From Azospirillum brasilense (GTDB lineage: Bacteria; Pseudomonadota; Alphaproteobacteria; Azospirillales; Azospirillaceae): a stretch of 45,561 bases of DNA. Positions 42,082 to 45,561 of this stretch are shown one piece after another. The notes below the pieces were generated by a model, which had not been told where the DNA came from, searched no databases, and worked only from the letters and a program-made list of their open reading frames with translations. The translations under genes were made by a program, and so were the position numbers. Position 1 is the stretch's first letter, and the number at the start of each line of letters is the position of its first letter. The DNA is taken from positions 1-45,561 of the forward strand of contig NZ_QLKQ01000061.1 in assembly GCF_003349955.1 (NCBI RefSeq), given 5' to 3'.

Positions 42082-44415
42082 TTACGAGCCTTGGCTGAGC
42101 GCCTCGGCCAGCGCGCGGTCGGGATGGTTCCCGCCGACGATGAGCTGCATGGAACCGGTCGGCACCTCGACCCCCAGCTCGTCGAAGCGCTTCTTCATGC
42201 GGCGGTTGAACTCGCGCGACACGCCCCACTGCCGGGTCGGGCGGGTCTTGAAGCGCGCGGTGATGAGCTGGGTCGAGTCGGGCTGGAACTTGTCCAGGCC
42301 CATCACCTCCAGCGGCCCCATGATGTCGGGCGCGAACTGGGCGTCCGACTGCAGGCCGGCGCCGATCTCCTTCAGCAGCTCGATCACGCGGTCGGGGTCT
42401 TCGCGGTAGGCGACCCGCACCTCGAACAGGGCGTAGGAGAAGTCCTTCGACATGTTCTTGACGGTGCTGACCGAGTTGAAGGGCACCGTGTGGATGGCGC
42501 CCGACCCGTCGCGCAGCCGGATGGAGCGGATGGAGATGGCCTCCACCGAGCCGGAGTGGCCGCCGCCGACGTCCACCACGTCGCCGATGGAGATGCTGTC
42601 CTCGAACAGGATGAACAGGCCGGTGATGATGTCCTTGACCAGGGTCTGCGAGCCGAAACCGACGGCCAGACCGACCACACCGGCGCCGGCCAGCAGCGGC
42701 GCGATGTTGACGCCCAGCTCCGACAGGGTGATCAGCGACACCATGGTCACCAGGAGGATCAGGAAGGCGTTGCGCAGCAGCGGCAGCAGGGTGCGCACCC
42801 GCGCGCTGCGCTCGATCCGCGTGCCGTTGCGGTCGGTGGAGGCGAGGAAGCGCTCGATCATCGCGCTCACCACCTCCCAGGCGACGATGGAGCCGACGAA
42901 CAGGAGGCCGATGGTGACCGTGCTGCGCAGGATGCGCTGGCCGAGCCGGGTGTCCGTCCAGGCCAGCGTGTCGAAGCCCCAGCCGTAGAGGATCATCATC
43001 GCGGCGCCCACCCAGATCACCGTCTTCACCGCCCGGTGCAGGAAGGGCAGGTAGAGGGACGCGCGGTCCTTCAGCGGCGGCAGGGCGCCCTGGCTCTCCG
43101 GGACCATGCGCAGGCCGCGGCGCAGGCCGCGGTTGATGCCGTTGACCAGCAGCCGGGCGATCACCGCGACCAGGATGGTGATTCCGGTGGCGCGGGCCAG
43201 ATACTCGAACCCGCCATAGACGTTCAGCACCCAGACGCCGAAGGTCACCACGACGTAGATGATCGCCAGGACGTGCCAGACGTCGGCGAAGCGGCGGCGG
43301 GCGGAGCGCAGGACGGCGCCCTGGCCCTCCGACTCGCGCTCCGCGGTGGCCGCCGGGTCGCCGTCGCCGGACAGCGGGTTGCCGTGCATCCAGTCGGCGA
43401 CGATGCGGCGGTTCTGCAGGATCAGCGCGATCAGCATGCCGGCGATCGCCAGCCCCAGCAGCTTCAGCAGCGCGCCGTAGGCGCCGAGCGGCAGGCCCAG
43501 CACATAGGCGCCCTCGGCCAAGAAATAGCCGTAGACGCCGACCGCGGCCAGTCGGCGGACCCAGCGGTAGAGGCGTTGGGCGTTGGCGTCGCCCACCCGC
43601 ACCATGCGCAGGGAGGGCGCGAAGGGCGCGATCAGGATGCGGGCGGCGACCAGCAGGATCTGCAGGATGACGGTGGCGTTGATGACGGCCAGCGCGACCA
43701 GCCGGACGCGCGGCCCCGGCTCGCTGACCGACAGGATGGCGTAGGCGACGACGATGAAGGCGGCGATGGGCGCCAGCTCCAGCAGGGCGCGGCCGAGCAG
43801 CAGCGGGAAGCGCACCAGCACCGTGCTGCCCCGGCGGGCGGCGAGCGCGTTGCGCGGGCGGGCGAGCAGCCAGCCGACGGCGCGCTGGATCGCCAGACCG
43901 GCGGTCAGGATCATCGTCAGCTGGATGGCGATCTGCACCCAGCGGTCGCGGGCCGACGGGTCGACCATCTGCCGGTTCGCCCAGTCGATGGCGCCGGGCA
44001 GCTCCTTGAAGACGTTGCCGACCTGGACGAGCTGGCGGCTCAGCACGTCCATGCGCTCGGCCAGGAAGGACAGGGCGCTGGCGCCGATGGTCTCGGGCAG
44101 GGTGCTGGCGGCCGGGGCCTCCTCGGCCTTGGCCTGCTCAAGCCCCTTCTGGGCGGCGACCAGCGCCTTCAACTGCTCGACCAGCCGGGCGCGGGCCGCC
44201 GGGTCCTCCAGCGTCGTGATCATCGCCTGCATCTGCTCGGGCGTCGGATCGGGCGAGGCTGTGGACTCGGTGGGGGCTGCGGCGGGGGCCGGCATGGCGG
44301 CCCCCGGAACGGGGCCGGCGGCCAGCGACGGTGCGGCGAAGCCGGCGAGAAGCAGCAGAAGGACGGCGAGTGCGCCCATGCAGGGGACCGTCCACCGGGT
44401 GCGTGCGCGAAGCAT
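42082..44415 (-). CDS. Large MscS-family mechanosensitive channel
   Basis: The product is 777 aa. A signal peptide (MLRARTRWTVPCMG, hydrophobic core, cleavage near SLAAG) is followed by an Ala/Pro-rich and helical periplasmic part (about 30-150). About ten membrane helices come next. The pore-lining MscS helix and beta domain start near residue 575 (GAGVVGLAVGFGSQTLVKDI, then EDSISIGDVVDVGG). This is the YnaI/MscM-like size class. It releases solutes on hypo-osmotic shock. The ATG at 44415 has AAAAGGA upstream; the in-frame ATG at 44442 does not. Confidence 0.92.
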   Translation of the reverse strand: MLRARTRWTVPCMGALAVLLLLLAGFAAPSLAAGPVPGAAMPAPAAAPTESTASPDPTPEQMQAMITTLEDPAARARLVEQLKALVAAQKGLEQAKAEEAPAASTLPETIGASALSFLAERMDVLSRQLVQVGNVFKELPGAIDWANRQMVDPSARDRWVQIAIQLTMILTAGLAIQRAVGWLLARPRNALAARRGSTVLVRFPLLLGRALLELAPIAAFIVVAYAILSVSEPGPRVRLVALAVINATVILQILLVAARILIAPFAPSLRMVRVGDANAQRLYRWVRRLAAVGVYGYFLAEGAYVLGLPLGAYGALLKLLGLAIAGMLIALILQNRRIVADWMHGNPLSGDGDPAATAERESEGQGAVLRSARRRFADVWHVLAIIYVVVTFGVWVLNVYGGFEYLARATGITILVAVIARLLVNGINRGLRRGLRMVPESQGALPPLKDRASLYLPFLHRAVKTVIWVGAAMMILYGWGFDTLAWTDTRLGQRILRSTVTIGLLFVGSIVAWEVVSAMIERFLASTDRNGTRIERSARVRTLLPLLRNAFLILLVTMVSLITLSELGVNIAPLLAGAGVVGLAVGFGSQTLVKDIITGLFILFEDSISIGDVVDVGGGHSGSVEAISIRSIRLRDGSGAIHTVPFNSVSTVKNMSKDFSYALFEVRVAYREDPDRVIELLKEIGAGLQSDAQFAPDIMGPLEVMGLDKFQPDSTQLITARFKTRPTRQWGVSREFNRRMKKRFDELGVEVPTGSMQLIVGGNHPDRALAEALSQGS

Positions 44416-44565
44416 CCCTGTCCTTTTCCGTGATTGCAGCAATGCGGGCGTGAAGGCCGGGGACGTTATCCCGTGCCCGCCTCCTTGCCAACCCGCGCAG
44501 TTTCAGACCTTTTTGGGACGGAATTGCGGCCGCGCCCAAGGCGTCGGCGGGCTCCGGACAGGGGC

Positions 44566-45561
44566 CTAGGACGCTGTTCCGCCGTTTCGGGCACCGTCCT
44601 GCGCGTCGTCCTGGGCGCCATCCTGGGCGACATGGCAGGCGACTCGGTGGCCGGGCGCCACGGGGTCGAGCGTCGGGGGAACCTGGGCGCAGCCGTCATG
44701 GGCGAGCGGGCAGCGCAGCCGCAGGGCGCAGCCGGTCGGCGGGCGCAGGGGCGACGGCGGATCGCCGTGCAGCGCCGGGCGGGCGAGACCGGCCGCCGCG
44801 ATCAGGGCGCGGCTGTAGGGGTGGCGCGCCCCGGCGGCCAGAACCGCGCTGTCCGCCGCCTCGACGATCCGGCCGAGCAGGAGCACCAGCGCCCGCCGCG
44901 CCATCCGCAAGCCCTCCGCCGCGTCCTGGGTGGCGTAGAGCAGGGCCAGCCGGCGGCGGCGGCGGATCGCCCGCAGCAGGGCCAGGAAGTCCGCCCGTTC
45001 CGCCCCGTCGAGCGCCGCCGCCGGCTCGTCGCAGACCAGCAGGCGCGGCTCCGGCAGCAGGGCGCGGGCCAGCCCGGCGCGCGCCGCCTCCGCCGGGCCG
45101 AGCGCGCCGGGATAAAGGTCGAGGACCGCCAGGGGCAGCCCGACCTCCTCCAGCGCCTCGGCCAGCCGGGCGGCGCGGTCGGCTGACGATCGGGTGGGCC
45201 GCAGCGAGTCCAGCGTCTCGGCGAGCTGCGCGCCGATGGTCATCAGCGGGTCGAAGGCGGCCAGCGGGTCGGGGAAGAGGATTTGCAGGTCCCGCCGCGC
45301 CCGGCGCATCGCCTCCGGCGGGGCGGCGGCGAGGTCGGTGCCCAGCCAGGACAGCTGACCGCCGACCGGCGGCACCAGCCGCAGGATGGCGCGGGCCAGC
45401 ACCGACTTGCCGCTGCCGGTCTCGCCGAGCAGGGCCAGCGTCTCGCCCTCGGCCAGCGCGATGGACAGGCCGTCAACCACGGTCAGCCAGCGCTCCTCGC
45501 CGCGCCAGCCCCGCCCCAGCGGGAAGGCGACGCGCAGGTCGCGCACCGCGAGGCGCAGCGC
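44566..45561 (-). CDS. Oligopeptide ABC transporter ATPase (OppF/DppF type), partial, with degenerate motifs
   Basis: The gene is open to the right window edge. A GTG at 45546 is possible, but the frame continues (ALRLA before it). At least 326 aa are seen. Walker A GETGSGKS and Walker B LLVCDEP are intact. The Q-loop FQDP reads FPDP, the signature LSGGQ region reads ALGPAEAARAGLARAL, and the switch His (SHD) reads TQD. The C-terminal Cys-containing oligopeptide domain is present (CALRLRCPLAHDGC), with a repetitive AQDGAQDDAQDG tail. It probably forms a lopsided pair with a normal partner ATPase encoded beyond the edge. Confidence 0.8.
   Translation of the reverse strand, partial: ALRLAVRDLRVAFPLGRGWRGEERWLTVVDGLSIALAEGETLALLGETGSGKSVLARAILRLVPPVGGQLSWLGTDLAAAPPEAMRRARRDLQILFPDPLAAFDPLMTIGAQLAETLDSLRPTRSSADRAARLAEALEEVGLPLAVLDLYPGALGPAEAARAGLARALLPEPRLLVCDEPAAALDGAERADFLALLRAIRRRRRLALLYATQDAAEGLRMARRALVLLLGRIVEAADSAVLAAGARHPYSRALIAAAGLARPALHGDPPSPLRPPTGCALRLRCPLAHDGCAQVPPTLDPVAPGHRVACHVAQDGAQDDAQDGARNGGTAS

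Overview
The window is about 45.6 kb of GC-rich chromosomal DNA from an alphaproteobacterium of the Azospirillum group. The strongest taxonomic hint is a PII protein whose sequence and setting (a ubiH-type gene upstream, an aminotransferase gene downstream) match what I recall of glnZ in Azospirillum brasilense. A two-subunit 2-oxoglutarate:ferredoxin oxidoreductase, an isocitrate lyase beside a RamB/ScfR-type regulator, and many GC-rich intergenic inverted repeats fit that assignment. I see no phage, insertion sequence, CRISPR array or integrase. This is mostly core chromosome with a few accessory patches.

Layout. At 146-3568 (minus) lies a YbbA/YbbP-type ABC pair, divergent from a plus-strand run at 3627-7113: a TesA-like esterase, a FIST sensory protein, an aldo/keto reductase and ThpR. 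A ubiH-like gene (7318-8568, minus) is divergent from glnZ (8888-9226), whose upstream region has a near-consensus sigma-54 site. Then come an aminotransferase, ftsK, lolA and an HdeD-like membrane protein. A yifB/comM gene follows on the minus strand, then a low-GC patch with a small membrane gene, then a creatininase-family gene followed by a peptide-type binding protein and two permeases with no ATPase nearby. After gpt and tRNA-Arg(ACG) come two small minus-strand genes, a YgjV-like gene, and a divergent stress pair (DUF892 and a PA2169/DUF2383 four-helix protein).

The second half starts with DUF1289 and a korA-korB-ferritin-like operon. It continues with a cytoplasmic YedY/sulfite-oxidase-fold molybdoenzyme, a PAS histidine kinase, a DJ-1/PfpI-fold protein, aceA divergent from its probable regulator, a ferredoxin-NADP reductase, a GH17 membrane glucanase/transglycosylase, an orotate-phosphoribosyltransferase-like protein, a receiver-DUF3369-HD-GYP protein, a large MscS-family channel, and a partial oligopeptide ABC ATPase at the right edge.

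Themes: nitrogen sensing (glnZ), low-potential carbon and electron metabolism (korAB, fpr, aceA with its regulator), envelope and osmotic functions (lolA, MscS, GH17), and c-di-GMP signalling. No single gene cassette looks like an unmistakable new defence or mobile system. The most unusual signals are three enzyme-fold proteins that have lost hallmark catalytic residues (DJ-1/PfpI, OPRT-like, OppF-like ATPase), a ferritin-like gene translationally coupled to korB, an array of TGTAAA repeats between aceA and its regulator, and a 195-bp inverted-repeat element between thpR and ubiH.
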